A stretch of DNA of 64,000 nt from Candidatus Melainabacteria bacterium SSGW_16 (GTDB lineage: Bacteria; Cyanobacteriota; Vampirovibrionia; 2-02-FULL-35-15). Position numbers and translations under genes: made by a program. A model generated the notes under the pieces. That model saw only the letters and a program-made list of their open reading frames with translations. It searched no databases and was not told the origin of the DNA. Shown here one piece after another: positions 63,959 through 64,000 of this stretch; within the stretch, counting starts at the first letter, position 1; each line of letters starts with the position of its first letter. The DNA is taken from the NCBI GenBank assembly GCA_004769085.1, contig DUDS01000015.1, forward strand, positions 124,001 to 188,000, read 5' to 3'.

Positions 63959-64000
63959 CTATCTCCTCTTCTCTTCTGCAGGTTTTGTCTCTTCATTATC
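63959..64000 (-). CDS. C-terminal end of an unidentified gene upstream of cytochrome b
   Basis: The frame entering from the window edge on the minus strand encodes a charged tail (DNEETKPAEEKRR) and a TAG, 14 bases before the cytochrome b ATG. Too short to identify; probably the preceding gene of the same operon. Another frame is also open here, so this is tentative. Confidence 0.35.
   Translation of the reverse strand, partial: DNEETKPAEEKRR

Overview
The window is AT-rich chromosomal DNA from a diderm bacterium. It carries ordinary housekeeping genes (recF, gyrB, prs, rpoD, thrS, pyrE, pgk, mutL, clpB, one tRNA-Val) and no phage, plasmid or CRISPR signature. Several proteins look cyanobacterial: the CBS-less GuaB3-type IMP dehydrogenase, a SigA-like sigma factor with a short acidic N-terminus, a GHL10/YngK-type glycosidase and an LptD/DUF3769-like outer-membrane protein. 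No photosynthesis gene is present. I infer a non-photosynthetic relative of Cyanobacteria (Melainabacteria/Vampirovibrionia type) with moderate confidence; no rRNA is present to confirm it.

Region 1 (1-23.7 kb) is a surface-glycan region. It holds a truncated and a complete O-carbamoyltransferase, the complete one in an SxtI-SxtJ-SGNH-DUF5989 module. Around it are several glycosyltransferases (GT2, GT4, GT-C), four methyltransferases, a WecE-type aminotransferase, a formyltransferase, a WbqC-family protein and a PhyH-type dioxygenase. Together they suggest a decorated polysaccharide with a modified 4-amino-4,6-dideoxy sugar. Two AbiE-type toxin-antitoxin modules with opposite gene order flank the 12.1-20.3 kb block, and each has an inverted-repeat operator candidate at its start.

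Region 2 (23.7-46.3 kb) is core metabolism and information processing: asnB, an outer-membrane assembly protein, recF-dciA, gyrB, two unrecognised proteins, prs, tRNA-Val, guaB3, rpoD, rlpA, pyrE-thrS, an alkyltransferase-like protein, a GHL10 hydrolase overlapping a purine nucleoside phosphorylase, and pgk.

Region 3 (46.3-58.4 kb) is the most unusual. Three consecutive proteins have coiled-coil N-terminal parts; two end in a C39-like cysteine peptidase fold, and the first of the set has its Shine-Dalgarno inside a perfect 11-bp inverted repeat. A MutL follows in which the normal C-terminal domain appears replaced by an HNH nuclease domain. After clpB come two paralogous helical-repeat proteins.

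Region 4 (58.5-64 kb) is redox. AprA-like and AprB-like genes face an operon encoding a four-heme-ligand cytochrome b fused to a 2x[4Fe-4S] ferredoxin, an MvhD-type iron-sulfur protein and a 48-residue membrane protein. The parts resemble a rearranged Apr/Qmo-type electron-transfer system. Dispersed ~100-bp elements ending in the same hairpin sit in three intergenic gaps (29.3, 35.2 and 52.1 kb).
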